This document shows positions 25,947-34,614 of a stretch of DNA of 64,000 nt, one piece after another; positions within the stretch are counted from its first letter, which is position 1, and the number at the start of each line of letters is the position of its first letter. The DNA is taken from NCBI RefSeq assembly GCF_000378965.1, contig NZ_KB900536.1, forward strand, positions 127,001 through 191,000, written 5' to 3'. The DNA is from Thioalkalivibrio thiocyanodenitrificans ARhD 1 (lineage in GTDB: Bacteria; Pseudomonadota; Gammaproteobacteria; Ectothiorhodospirales; Ectothiorhodospiraceae). The position numbers and the translations under genes were made by a program. Under the pieces are notes generated by a model. That model had not been told where the DNA came from. It worked only from the letters and a program-made list of their open reading frames with translations, and made no database searches.

Positions 25947-27311
25947 TCAGCCCAGTATTCTCATGATGTCGTTGTAGAAGGCGAGCGTCATCAGCATCGC
26001 GATCATCAGGATCCCGACGCGCTGGCCCACCGCCTCCACCTGGGCGGACACAGGGCTCCCCTTGACGATCTCCACCACATAGTAGAGCAAATGCCCGCCA
26101 TCCAGCATGGGTATCGGCAGCAGGTTGATGATACCCAGACTGATGCTCACGATGGCCAGAAAACCGAGGAAGGCCGACAGACCGATCACGGCCGTCACTC
26201 CGGCATACTCCGCGATCGTAACCGGACCGCTGATATTCTTCACCGAGGCCTCTCCGAGCACCAGACGCCACAGCACGCGCAGGGTCAGCGTGGTCATGTC
26301 CCAGGTCCGGGTGACGCCCCGTCCGAGGGACTCCACGGGCCCATGGCGTACCGTCGTGCGCATGTGTTCGAAACGGGCGGGGTCGAAGTCCACATGGGCG
26401 CCCACCATGCCGATGTACCTGCCATTCTCCTCCCGCGTATCGGTGCGTACATCCACGTTCAGGCGCGCGCCGTCGCGCTCCACCTCAAGGCGCAGGGTTT
26501 CATCGGGCCGCGCCTGGACCATGGCAACCCACTGCTGCCACGTTTCCACCGGCTCGCCGTTGGAGCGCACAATACGATCGCCGGCTTGCAGTCCGGCCCG
26601 TTCCGCCGCGCCGCCCGACACCAGATCGCCCAGCACCGGCTCGAGTACCGGCCGCCAGGGTTCGATACCCAGCTTCTCCAGCAGCGGCCCCTCGTCCAGC
26701 AGCCGCCGGGTATCGCTCAGATTCAGTCGCCGCACGTAGTCCCGGCCATCCTCCGTCTCCACGCGCACGCCAACCTCCCCCGCCTCCAGGCTGCGCTCCA
26801 GTATCGCCAGGGAAGCCAGTTCCCAGGTGGGGGTGTGCCTGTCTCCCACGCTGATGAGCCGGTCGCCCCTCTGAAATCCCGCCTCCGCGGCCAGGGAGGC
26901 GGGCACCACCTCCCCCACCACGGGCTTCACGCCGGACACGCCCACCATGAACATGAGCCAGTACGCCAGTATGGCAAACAGGAAGTTGAACGCCGGCCCG
27001 GCCACCACGATGGCGATGCGCTTGCTCACGGGCTGGCGATTGAAGGCCCGGGTCAGATCCTCGCCCGGCGGCACATCCCCGTCACGCTCGTCGAGCATCT
27101 TCACGTAACCGCCCAGGGGGATGGCGGCCACCACGTACTCGGTGCGATCCGCCCCGGCGACCCGCTTCCACAGGGGCCTGCCGAAGCCCACCGAGAAACG
27201 CAGCACCTTCACACCCATGCGCCGGGCCACCCAGAAGTGGCCGTATTCGTGAATGGTGACCAGCACGCCGATAGCCACCACGAAGGCGGCGATGCTGATG
27301 AGGATGGTCAT
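25947..27311 (-). CDS. rseP: RIP zinc metalloprotease RseP
   Basis: RseP is an inner-membrane site-2 protease that cleaves anti-sigma-E within the membrane. The 454-residue product has the zinc motif [13 protein letters not shown] near residue 20, membrane segments at both ends and two PDZ domains between. The third zinc-ligand region is [15 protein letters not shown] near residue 395. The ATG at 27311 overlaps the dxr stop by four bases. bamA begins eight bases after its stop, linking envelope stress sensing to barrel assembly. Confidence 0.97.
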   Translation of the reverse strand: MTILISIAAFVVAIGVLVTIHEYGHFWVARRMGVKVLRFSVGFGRPLWKRVAGADRTEYVVAAIPLGGYVKMLDERDGDVPPGEDLTRAFNRQPVSKRIAIVVAGPAFNFLFAILAYWLMFMVGVSGVKPVVGEVVPASLAAEAGFQRGDRLISVGDRHTPTWELASLAILERSLEAGEVGVRVETEDGRDYVRRLNLSDTRRLLDEGPLLEKLGIEPWRPVLEPVLGDLVSGGAAERAGLQAGDRIVRSNGEPVETWQQWVAMVQARPDETLRLEVERDGARLNVDVRTDTREENGRYIGMVGAHVDFDPARFEHMRTTVRHGPVESLGRGVTRTWDMTTLTLRVLWRLVLGEASVKNISGPVTIAEYAGVTAVIGLSAFLGFLAIVSISLGIINLLPIPMLDGGHLLYYVVEIVKGSPVSAQVEAVGQRVGILMIAMLMTLAFYNDIMRILG

Positions 27312-28534
27312 GACACCCTCCCCAACCGCATGCCGGCCAGCCGGTCCACGCGTTCCCGGGCAAGCTGTCTGGCCGCCCGGTCCGCCGTCAGAATCTGTTC
27401 GAGATCGCCGGCCGGTCCCGGGGTCGTCTGCGCCAGCGCGTGTTCGATCACGTCCGGGATATCCGTAAATGGCAGCCTGGAATCGAGAAAGGCCTCCACG
27501 GCCACCTCGTTGGCGGCATTGAGTACCGCCGTGGCCGTACCGCCCGCCGCAAGGGCCTCGTAGGCCAGCCGCAGGCAAGGGAAACGGTCCGGATCCGGGC
27601 GCTCGAAATCCAGCTGCCCCACGGCCACGATGTCCAGGGGGTCGACACCCGAGGCCACCCGTTCCGGCCACGCCAGGGCATGGGCGATGGGGGTGCGCAT
27701 GTCGGGATTGCCCAGTTGCGCCAGCACAGAGCCGTCACTGAAGGACACCATGGAATGAATCACGCTCTGGGGATGAAGCACTACGTCCACGCGGTCAGCG
27801 CCGGTGCCGAACAGCCAGCAGGCCTCGATGACCTCCAGCCCCTTGTTCATCATGGTGGCGGAATCCACGGAGATCTTGCGGCCCATGACCCAGTTGGGAT
27901 GGGCACAGGCCTGCTCCGGCGTCACGGCGGCCATGTCCTCGGCGCTAAAGGTCCGAAACGGCCCGCCGGAGGCGGTAAGCACGATCCGCTCGACGCCCAC
28001 GTCGCCCAGGCCCCGGCCGAAATCCGCCGGCATGCACTGAAACACCGCATTGTGCTCGCTGTCGATGGGCAGCAGCTCGGCGCCGCTGGCACGCACCTCG
28101 TCCATGAACAGCTGCCCCGACATGACCAGGGCCTCCTTGTTGGCCAGCAGGACCCGCTTTCCCGCCCGGGCGGCCGCCAGGGTGGGCAGCAGTCCGGCGG
28201 CGCCCACGATGCCGGCCATGACATACCGGGTGGCCTCCAGTTCCACCACCTGCTCGAGCGCCTCCGGCCCCGACAGCACGCGGGTGGGCAGATCCGATCC
28301 GGCCAGTAATTCTTCCAGCCGCAGGGCGCCGTCGGGGGACACCATTACCGCGTACTCGGGCCGGAACCGGCGACACTGTTCGGCCAGCCGATCCGCGTTG
28401 CCCTGGGCGGTCAACGCCACCACATGGAAACGATCCGGGTGACGCGACAACACATCCAGGGTATTCACGCCGATGGTGCCGGTGGAACCCAGTATCGTGA
28501 CGCCAATGGAGGCGCGCGCGGCCCGTTCAGTCAT
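27308..28534 (-). CDS. dxr: 1-deoxy-D-xylulose 5-phosphate reductoisomerase
   Basis: Dxr converts DXP to MEP with NADPH, the first committed step of the MEP pathway that IspD and IspF (1-2 kb) continue. The 408-residue product has the NADPH motif [15 protein letters not shown], the active-site segment [17 protein letters not shown] and [17 protein letters not shown] placed the start at ATG 28534. A GTG eight codons upstream (28558) is also open, and neither has a good ribosome site. It lies between cdsA and rseP. Confidence 0.96.
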   Translation of the reverse strand: MTERAARASIGVTILGSTGTIGVNTLDVLSRHPDRFHVVALTAQGNADRLAEQCRRFRPEYAVMVSPDGALRLEELLAGSDLPTRVLSGPEALEQVVELEATRYVMAGIVGAAGLLPTLAAARAGKRVLLANKEALVMSGQLFMDEVRASGAELLPIDSEHNAVFQCMPADFGRGLGDVGVERIVLTASGGPFRTFSAEDMAAVTPEQACAHPNWVMGRKISVDSATMMNKGLEVIEACWLFGTGADRVDVVLHPQSVIHSMVSFSDGSVLAQLGNPDMRTPIAHALAWPERVASGVDPLDIVAVGQLDFERPDPDRFPCLRLAYEALAAGGTATAVLNAANEVAVEAFLDSRLPFTDIPDVIEHALAQTTPGPAGDLEQILTADRAARQLARERVDRLAGMRLGRVS

Positions 28535-28613
28535 CGCGGCCGCGGGCCCGATGGCCACACCATGCTGTGAATTGTGTATGCCGCATCACTCTCCACCGTC
28601 GTTGCCCTGTCCG

Positions 28614-29435
28614 TCACCGGGCCAGGATGCCACCCCATAGCAGACCCATCAGGAACACCGGGGCGGCAGCCGTCACGCTGTCGATCCTGTCCAGTACACC
28701 GCCGTGCCCCGGGAGAATCTGTCCACTGTCCTTCACGCCCGCCTCGCGCTTGATCAGACTTTCGAACAGGTCCCCGGCCACGGACAACAATACGGTTACC
28801 AGGCACAGTGCGACGAAATAGAACCACAGGCCCTGGTGCACCTCGAAGTACCGGGCACCCGCCAGCCCCAGCACCAGTGTGGCAGCCAGGGCGCCGAACA
28901 GGCCCTCGCGGGTCTTGCCCGGGCTGATGTGCGGTGCCAGCTTGCTGCGGCCGAAGCGCCGGCCCGTGAAATAGGCGGCGCTGTCGGCGCAGGAGGTCAG
29001 CAGGAGCAGAAAGACCAGCCAGGCGGGTTGGAGCGAGTGAAAGACCACCAGCGCGACGCAGGCGGGCACCAGCGTCAGCACACCCGCAATCCCCTTCAGG
29101 GCGGGACTTCCCGCGCCGGGACCGCCGGGGCGGTAGACCGCGAGCAGGACCACGACCAACGCCCACCATATCACACCCGCCTGCACCGGCCACAGCCGCT
29201 CGAGCGTCAGGACGTGGTCCAGGGCCACGAAGCCCGCCAGCAGGCAAAGGCCCAGGTAGAGGATACGCACCGGCTTCTCCTCGACCCCCATGAGCCGCGA
29301 CCACTCCCAGGCGGCCAGCAGCAGCACCGCCAGCACCAGCAGCAGGAACAGGGCGGTGGGCAGCAGCAGGATCGCGGCCAGGACGCCGGCCGCCAGTGCC
29401 ACGCCCGTGATGACCCGCGGCCTAAGCCCGCTCAC
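28614..29435 (-). CDS. cdsA: Phosphatidate cytidylyltransferase
   Basis: CdsA makes CDP-diacylglycerol, the precursor of all phospholipids, in the inner membrane. The 273-residue product has several hydrophobic spans (about 8-45, 55-75, 90-150, 180-215). The full C-terminal signature SLIKREAGVKDSGQILPGHG is followed by GVLDRID. The start is GTG at 29435 and overlaps the end of uppS by 14 bases. Confidence 0.96.
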   Translation of the reverse strand: MSGLRPRVITGVALAAGVLAAILLLPTALFLLLVLAVLLLAAWEWSRLMGVEEKPVRILYLGLCLLAGFVALDHVLTLERLWPVQAGVIWWALVVVLLAVYRPGGPGAGSPALKGIAGVLTLVPACVALVVFHSLQPAWLVFLLLLTSCADSAAYFTGRRFGRSKLAPHISPGKTREGLFGALAATLVLGLAGARYFEVHQGLWFYFVALCLVTVLLSVAGDLFESLIKREAGVKDSGQILPGHGGVLDRIDSVTAAAPVFLMGLLWGGILAR

Positions 29436-30171
29436 GGCTCACCTGTTCACCGGTGCGACCGAAGCGGCGCTCGCGCCGGGCGAAGAACCCGAAGGCCGCC
29501 TCCAGTTCCGACGCATCGAAATCCGGCCACAGCACATCGCTGAAGAACAGCTCGGTATAGGCCAGCTGCCAGAGCAGGAAGTTGCTCAGCCGGCGCTCGC
29601 CGCCGGTGCGAATGAACAGGTCCGGTTCAGGCAGGCCGGCGGTGGACAACCCGGCATCGAGCATTTCCGCCGTGATGGAACCGGGCTCGAGGCTGCCTGC
29701 CGCCGCCTGCTCCGCCAACCGCCGGGTGGCGCACACGATGTCCCAGCGCCCCCCATAGCTCACGGCAATGACCAGATGCATACCGGTATTGCCGGCGGTA
29801 CGCCGCTCGGCCTCATCGATCCGGGACCTGAGCTTGCCGGAGAAGTTCTCCCGTTCCCCGATGAACCGCACGCGGATATTCCTGGATTCGAGTTCCGGAA
29901 GCTCCTTCTCCAGGGCAGTGACAAACAGGCCCATGAGCGTGTTCACCTCGCCGGCCGGGCGGCGCCAGTTCTCACTGCTGAAGGCAAACAGCGTCAATGC
30001 CTCCACGCCCCGGGAAGCACAGAAGCGCACGGCCGCGCGGGTGGCGTGCACCCCCTGGCGGTGTCCCTCGGTGCGAGGCAGATGACGCGCGCGCGCCCAG
30101 CGGCCGTTGCCATCCATGATGATGGCCACATGGCGGGGTATGGCATGCTTGTGGGAGACGTCGGAGCTCAC
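29422..30171 (-). CDS. uppS: Undecaprenyl diphosphate synthase
   Basis: UppS makes the C55 lipid carrier for peptidoglycan and LPS by cis-prenyl chain elongation. The 249-residue product has VAIIMDGNGRWARARHLPR near residues 15-33, the GHRQGV segment, FAFSSENWRRP and the C-terminal RTGGERRLSNFLLWQ. The start is GTG at 30171 (SSDVSHKHAIPRH). It lies between frr and cdsA and overlaps cdsA by 14 bases. Confidence 0.97.
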   Translation of the reverse strand: MSSDVSHKHAIPRHVAIIMDGNGRWARARHLPRTEGHRQGVHATRAAVRFCASRGVEALTLFAFSSENWRRPAGEVNTLMGLFVTALEKELPELESRNIRVRFIGERENFSGKLRSRIDEAERRTAGNTGMHLVIAVSYGGRWDIVCATRRLAEQAAAGSLEPGSITAEMLDAGLSTAGLPEPDLFIRTGGERRLSNFLLWQLAYTELFFSDVLWPDFDASELEAAFGFFARRERRFGRTGEQVSRERA

Positions 30172-30203
30172 GGAACGAACGACGGAATCGGCGCTTGCAC
30201 GCC

Positions 30204-30761
30204 CTACACTTCCATCAGTTCCCTTTCCTTTTCGGCAAGGACTTTGTCCACCTCCTCGATGTGGGCGTCGGTCAGCTTCTGGATCTCGTCCTGGCCCCGG
30301 CGCTCCTCGTCCTCGGAGATCTCCTTGTCCTTGAGCAGGGCCTTGAGGGCGTTGTTGGCATCACGGCGGATGTTGCGCACCGCCACACGGGCATTCTCGG
30401 CCTCGTTACGCACCACCTTGACCAGGTCCTTGCGGCGTTCCTCGGTCAGTGCCGGCATGGGCACGCGAATCACGGTCCCCTGGGTGGCCGGGTTGAGGCC
30501 CAGATCCGAGGTCATGATGGCCTTCTCCACCTTACCCACCATGTCCTTCTCCCAGGGCGTGACCGTCAGCGTACGGGCATCCTCCACGTTCACGTTGGCC
30601 ACCTGGCTGATCGGCACTTCGGCGCCGTAGTACTCCACGGTGACATGATCGAGGAGGCTGGTGTGGGCACGCCCCGTACGGATCTTGGCCATTTCGTGTC
30701 GCAGGGATTCGATACTCTTGCCCATGCGGTTCTTGGCATCCTTCTTGATGGCATCAGTCAT
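30204..30761 (-). CDS. frr: Ribosome recycling factor
   Basis: With EF-G, RRF splits ribosomes after termination. The 185-residue product has normal length. It is mostly helical ([19 protein letters not shown] near the N-terminus) and carries [20 protein letters not shown] and the C-terminal helix [18 protein letters not shown]. It lies six bases after the pyrH stop, so the two are co-transcribed. A 32-base gap leads to uppS. Confidence 0.97.
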   Translation of the reverse strand: MTDAIKKDAKNRMGKSIESLRHEMAKIRTGRAHTSLLDHVTVEYYGAEVPISQVANVNVEDARTLTVTPWEKDMVGKVEKAIMTSDLGLNPATQGTVIRVPMPALTEERRKDLVKVVRNEAENARVAVRNIRRDANNALKALLKDKEISEDEERRGQDEIQKLTDAHIEEVDKVLAEKERELMEV

Positions 30762-30767
30762 GGGATC

Positions 30768-31496
30768 TCAGCCTCTTTCGACCAGGGTGCCGATGGGTTC
30801 GCCGGTCACGAGCCGCATCAGGTCGCCCTCATTGAATATATTGATCACCCGCAAGGGGATGTTGTTGTCCCGGCACATGACCAGCGCGGTGGCATCCATG
30901 ACCTCCAGGTGGCGGGTGAGGGCCTCCTCGTAGGTCAGACGCTCGTAGCGCACGGCGCCGGAATTCTTGAACGGATCAGAATCATAGACCCCGTCCACCT
31001 TGGTGGCCTTGATCATGATGTCGGCATTGATCTCGATGGCCCGCAGGCTGGCGGCGGTATCGGTGGTGAAGAAGGGGTTTCCGGTACCGGCGGCAAACAC
31101 CACGATCCGACCCTTTTCCAGGTGACGCACGGCACGGCGCCGGATGTAGTCCTCGCAGACCTGGTTGATCTGCAACGCCGACATCACGCGGCAGAACTTG
31201 CCCACGCGCTCCAGGGCATCCTGCATGGCCAGCCCGTTCATGACCGTGGCCAGCATGCCCATGTGATCGGCGGTGACCCGGTCCATGCCCGCCTCGGCCA
31301 GTCCGGCGCCGCGGAAGATGTTGCCGCCACCGATGACGATGGCCACCTCCACACCGATCCGGCTCAACTCGGTCACCTCCCGGGCGATGCGGTCGATCAC
31401 CCTGGGATCGATACCGTAGTCCTGATCCCCCATGAGGGCCTCGCCACTCAGCTTGAGCAGAATGCGCTTGTATGCCGGACGGGGTTGTTCGCTCAT
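30768..31496 (-). CDS. pyrH: Uridylate kinase
   Basis: PyrH phosphorylates UMP to UDP. The 242-residue product has [53 protein letters not shown] and [17 protein letters not shown], all conserved in the bacterial UMP kinase family. The ATG at 31496 begins [11 protein letters not shown]; the longer open frame upstream runs back into tsf and is not part of the gene. A Rho-independent terminator lies 183 bases upstream after tsf, so pyrH depends on read-through or its own promoter. Its neighbours supply the translation apparatus and phospholipids. Confidence 0.97.
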   Translation of the reverse strand: MSEQPRPAYKRILLKLSGEALMGDQDYGIDPRVIDRIAREVTELSRIGVEVAIVIGGGNIFRGAGLAEAGMDRVTADHMGMLATVMNGLAMQDALERVGKFCRVMSALQINQVCEDYIRRRAVRHLEKGRIVVFAAGTGNPFFTTDTAASLRAIEINADIMIKATKVDGVYDSDPFKNSGAVRYERLTYEEALTRHLEVMDATALVMCRDNNIPLRVINIFNEGDLMRLVTGEPIGTLVERG

Positions 31497-31678
31497 GGGT
31501 GACCCTGGTTTCCTGTCATGCGTTGTTATGAGGGAGATGCCTCCCCGACCGACACGGCAGGCCCGGCGTTCACCGGGCCCCGGGGGGCCCATCTCATCCG
31601 TACAGTCATCGGACACGCCGCGGGCATCGACACACGCCGGCACCGCAATCCCCGGCCGGATCATCCAGGCTGGCCCGC

Positions 31679-31705
31679 AAAAAAAGGGGCTCCTGCCGGC
31701 GCCCC
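31679..31705 (-). terminator. Rho-independent terminator after tsf
   Basis: On the minus strand, GGGGC (31705-31701) pairs with GCCCC (31690-31686). A CC/GG inner pair and a four-base loop complete the stem, which is followed by seven T (31685-31679). It lies 14 bases after the tsf stop and separates rpsB-tsf from pyrH-frr. Confidence 0.88.
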
Positions 31706-31719
31706 CTGTGTGTTCCGAA

Positions 31720-32601
31720 TCAGGCGCCCCTGGCCTGGGCCATGACCTCTTCGGCAAAGTTCTCGGATTTCTTCTCGATCCCCTCGCCGACCTCGTAGCG
31801 GACAAACCGGCGCACCGTGGCGTTTGCCCCGTCCAGCAGCTTGCCCACGGTCTTGTCCGGGTCCTTGACAAAGGGCTGCCCCACCAGGGTGATCTCGGCC
31901 AGGTACTTCTTGATGCGGCCGGTGACCATCTTCTCGACGATCTCCGGCGGCTTCCCGCTTTCGGCGGCCTGTGCGGAGAAGATCTCGCGCTCCTTGTCCA
32001 GCAGGTCCTGGGGCACCTCGGACTCGTCCACGCACACGGGCCGGCTGGCGGCGATGTGCATGGAGATGTCCTTGGCAAGTTCGGCGTCACCGCCGGCCAG
32101 TTCCACCACCACGCCGATGCGGTTGCCGTGACGATAGTAACCGAACTCGCTGCCGTCACCGGCCTCCAGGCGCTCGAAGCGGCGCACCTGAACATTCTCG
32201 CCGATCTTGGCCACCAGGGCGGCACGGGCCTGCTCCAGCGTGCCGTCACCGGCGTCGAGCGCCATCAGCGCCTCGACGTCGGCGGGGCCATTGGCGAGCA
32301 CCAGTGACGCCACGCGGTCGGCGAATCTCTCGAAGTTCTCGTCCTTGGCCACGAAGTCGGTCTCGCAATTGACCTCGACGATGGCGGCACGGCCGGCATC
32401 GTCGGACAACGCCACCATGACCTGCCCCTCGGCGGCCACGCGATCGGCCTTCTTGTCGGCCTTTGCCTGGCCGGACTTGCGCATCAGATCGATGGCGGCC
32501 TCCATGTCGCCGCCCGTCTCGGTGAGCGCTTTCTTGCACTCCATCATGCCGGCGCCGGTGCGCTCGCGCAGTTCCTTGACCATGGATGCGGTAATCTGCA
32601 T
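31720..32601 (-). CDS. tsf: Elongation factor Ts
   Basis: EF-Ts is the nucleotide exchange factor for EF-Tu. The 293-residue product begins with a UBA-like N-domain ([19 protein letters not shown], about residues 11-29). It has the exchange motif [18 protein letters not shown] near residue 78 and core subdomains with [15 protein letters not shown]. It follows rpsB with a 99-base gap containing two strong hairpins, and is followed by an intrinsic terminator. Confidence 0.98.
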   Translation of the reverse strand: MQITASMVKELRERTGAGMMECKKALTETGGDMEAAIDLMRKSGQAKADKKADRVAAEGQVMVALSDDAGRAAIVEVNCETDFVAKDENFERFADRVASLVLANGPADVEALMALDAGDGTLEQARAALVAKIGENVQVRRFERLEAGDGSEFGYYRHGNRIGVVVELAGGDAELAKDISMHIAASRPVCVDESEVPQDLLDKEREIFSAQAAESGKPPEIVEKMVTGRIKKYLAEITLVGQPFVKDPDKTVGKLLDGANATVRRFVRYEVGEGIEKKSENFAEEVMAQARGA

Positions 32602-32640
32602 GGGAATACTCCTGAATCGAATTCTGTGAATCGGGCAACG

Positions 32641-32697
32641 GCCCCGGCGCCTGCCGGGGCCCGCCGATGGTTGCGCCGCCCCAGCCGGGGCGGCGCA
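32641..32697 (-). other. Two strong GC hairpins between rpsB and tsf
   Basis: TGCGCCGCCCC (32672-32682) pairs with GGGGCGGCGCA (32687-32697), giving eleven pairs with a four-base loop. GCCCCGGC (32641-32648) pairs with GCCGGGGC (32653-32660), giving eight pairs. Neither has a T-run. They may attenuate or process the rpsB-tsf transcript and so set the S2 to EF-Ts ratio; that role is inference. Confidence 0.65.
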
Positions 32698-32700
32698 TTG

Positions 32701-33561
32701 TCACTCTGCCGCGGCTCCGGACTCGGCCGCCGCCCCGGACTCGGCCGGAGCTTCAGCCGGCTTGTCGGCGTCGGCCGGCGGCGCGGCCTTCTTCTTTGCA
32801 GCCGCCTTCTTCCTGGGCGCCTCGGCGGTGTCCTTGACCTCGACGAACTCGTCATCACCGGATGCGGCGGCGGCCCGCACGGCCACCTGTGCATTGCTGA
32901 TGGCGTCGGCTGCCGCGGAGACATAGAGCTGGATGGCGCGCATGGCGTCATCGTTGCCGGGGATCACGTAATCGACACCTTCAATGGAGTTGTTGGTGTC
33001 CACCACGGCAACCACCGGGATACCCAGCTTGTTGGCTTCGCTGACGGCGATCTTCTCGTAACCCACGTCAATGACGAACATGGCGTCCGGCAGGCCGCCC
33101 ATGTCCTTGATGCCGCCCAGGCTGCGTTCGAGCTTGTCCAGTTCACGGGTACGCATCAGGGCCTCTTTCTTGCCCAGACGGTTCAGGGTGCCGTCGTCGC
33201 GCATCAGCTCCAGCTCCTTGAGCCGGCGAATGGATTCGCGCACGGTCTTGAAATTGGTGAGCATGCCGCCGAGCCAGCGGTGGTTCACGAACGGCATCTT
33301 GCAGCGGATGGCCTCTTCGGCGATGGTTTCGCGGGCCGAACGCTTGGTGCCCACGAACAGGATCTTGCCGCCGTTGCCGGCCAGCTTGCCCAGATAGTTC
33401 ATCGCCTCGTTGAACAGAGGCAGGGTCTTCTCGAGATTGATGATATGGATCTTGTTGCGGTCCCCGAAGATGAAGGGGGCCATCTTGGGATTCCAGTAGC
33501 GGGTCTGATGGCCAAAATGGACACCGGCCTCCAGCATCTGGCGCATGGTCACGCTAGACAT
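32701..33561 (-). CDS. rpsB: 30S ribosomal protein S2, with C-terminal extension
   Basis: S2 is required for 30S assembly and binding of S1. The 286-residue product has [20 protein letters not shown] at the start, [33 protein letters not shown] and [20 protein letters not shown]. It is about 45 residues longer than E. coli S2. The extra tail is low-complexity, first Lys/Ala-rich ([13 protein letters not shown]) and then Ala/Glu-rich ([14 protein letters not shown]). A good promoter lies about 150 bases upstream, leaving a long leader. Confidence 0.97.
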   Translation of the reverse strand: MSSVTMRQMLEAGVHFGHQTRYWNPKMAPFIFGDRNKIHIINLEKTLPLFNEAMNYLGKLAGNGGKILFVGTKRSARETIAEEAIRCKMPFVNHRWLGGMLTNFKTVRESIRRLKELELMRDDGTLNRLGKKEALMRTRELDKLERSLGGIKDMGGLPDAMFVIDVGYEKIAVSEANKLGIPVVAVVDTNNSIEGVDYVIPGNDDAMRAIQLYVSAAADAISNAQVAVRAAAASGDDEFVEVKDTAEAPRKKAAAKKKAAPPADADKPAEAPAESGAAAESGAAAE

Positions 33562-33694
33562 AAGGTATTCTCCGAATTGGTCTGGGTTGGGCCTCCATGC
33601 ACCCCATCCAGAAACCCCCGCCCTTGGGCAGCGGCACCCGACTGGATGTGTCGGCGCATGTGCGGATTTAGTGGTTCACGTCGCGCCCGGCGGG

Positions 33695-33722
33695 TTTACA
33701 CCCGGCGCGGGCGCTTTATACC
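33695..33722 (+). promoter_or_regulatory. Possible promoter for map, overlapping the rpsB promoter
   Basis: TTTACA at 33695-33700 and TATACC at 33717-33722 are spaced 16 bases apart on the plus strand, about 100 bases before map. The -10 hexamer overlaps the -10 of the divergent rpsB promoter, so the two could exclude each other. Moderate matches only. Confidence 0.35.
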
Positions 33723-33743
33723 ATAATCGCCCCGCCACAACAA
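33715..33743 (-). promoter_or_regulatory. Sigma-70 promoter for rpsB-tsf
   Basis: On the minus strand, TTGTTG (33743-33738) and TATAAA (33720-33715) are separated by exactly 17 bases. Transcription would start near 33708, leaving a leader of about 147 bases before rpsB. In gammaproteobacteria the rpsB leader is known to bind S2 for autoregulation, and a leader of this length would allow that. Confidence 0.7.
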
Positions 33744-33826
33744 ACTCCCCCGGCACGTCAGGGCTTTTGACCGGGTCCGGCGGCCCTGTCATTCTAGGGC
33801 GCTTTGAAAGCCCGGATTGGAACGTC

Positions 33827-34606
33827 ATGGCCGTCACCATCAAGACCCCCGAAGAGATCGAGAAGATGCGCGTGGCCGGGCGGCTCGCCGCGCAGGTCCT
33901 CGAGATGATCATTCCCCATGTCCAGCCGGGGATCACCACCGACGAACTGGACCGCATCTGCCATGACTATATCGTCAATGAGCAGGACGCCATTCCCGCG
34001 CCCCTCAACTACAAGGGCTTTCCCCGCTCCATCTGTACCTCGGTCAATCATCAGGTATGCCACGGCATCCCCGGCGACCGGCGGCTCAAGGGCGGCGACA
34101 TCCTCAATATCGATGTCACCGTGATCAAGGACGGCTTTCACGGCGACACCAGCCGCATGTTCTGCGTCGGCAAGCCCTCGGTCAGCGCCCGGCGGGTGGT
34201 GAACGTGGCCCACAAGGCACTCTGGCTGGGCATCGGACAGGTACGCCCCGGCGCCCGGCTGGGCGACATCGGCCACACCATCCAGCAGTACGTGGAGGCC
34301 AACCACTGCAGCGTGGTGCGCGAGTATTGCGGCCACGGCATCGGCCGCGTGTTCCACGAAGACCCCCAGGTGCTGCACTACGGGGAACCGGGCACCGGGC
34401 TGGAACTGGAACCGGGCATGACATTCACCATCGAACCCATGGTCAACGCCGGCAGGCGCCATACGCGGCTGCTGGCCGACGGCTGGACCGTCGTGACCAA
34501 GGATCACAGCCTCTCCGCCCAGTGGGAACACACCATCCTGGTCACGGCGGACGGACACGAGGTGCTCACCCTGCGCGGCGAAGAAAAGGAACAGACCGCC
34601 GCCTGA
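33827..34606 (+). CDS. map: Methionine aminopeptidase, type I
   Basis: MAP removes the initiator methionine from nascent proteins. The 259-residue product has the dinuclear metal ligands in NIDVTVIKDGFHGDTSRMF (two Asp), GHGIGRVFHEDP (His), IEPMVNAG (Glu) and QWEHTILVT (Glu). The substrate segment KGFPRSICTSVNHQVCHGIP is also present. The start is ATG at 33827; upstream sequence belongs to the divergent promoter region. map divergent from rpsB and followed by glnD is the standard arrangement. Confidence 0.98.
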   Translation: MAVTIKTPEEIEKMRVAGRLAAQVLEMIIPHVQPGITTDELDRICHDYIVNEQDAIPAPLNYKGFPRSICTSVNHQVCHGIPGDRRLKGGDILNIDVTVIKDGFHGDTSRMFCVGKPSVSARRVVNVAHKALWLGIGQVRPGARLGDIGHTIQQYVEANHCSVVREYCGHGIGRVFHEDPQVLHYGEPGTGLELEPGMTFTIEPMVNAGRRHTRLLADGWTVVTKDHSLSAQWEHTILVTADGHEVLTLRGEEKEQTAA

Positions 34607-34614
34607 GCCTCACC

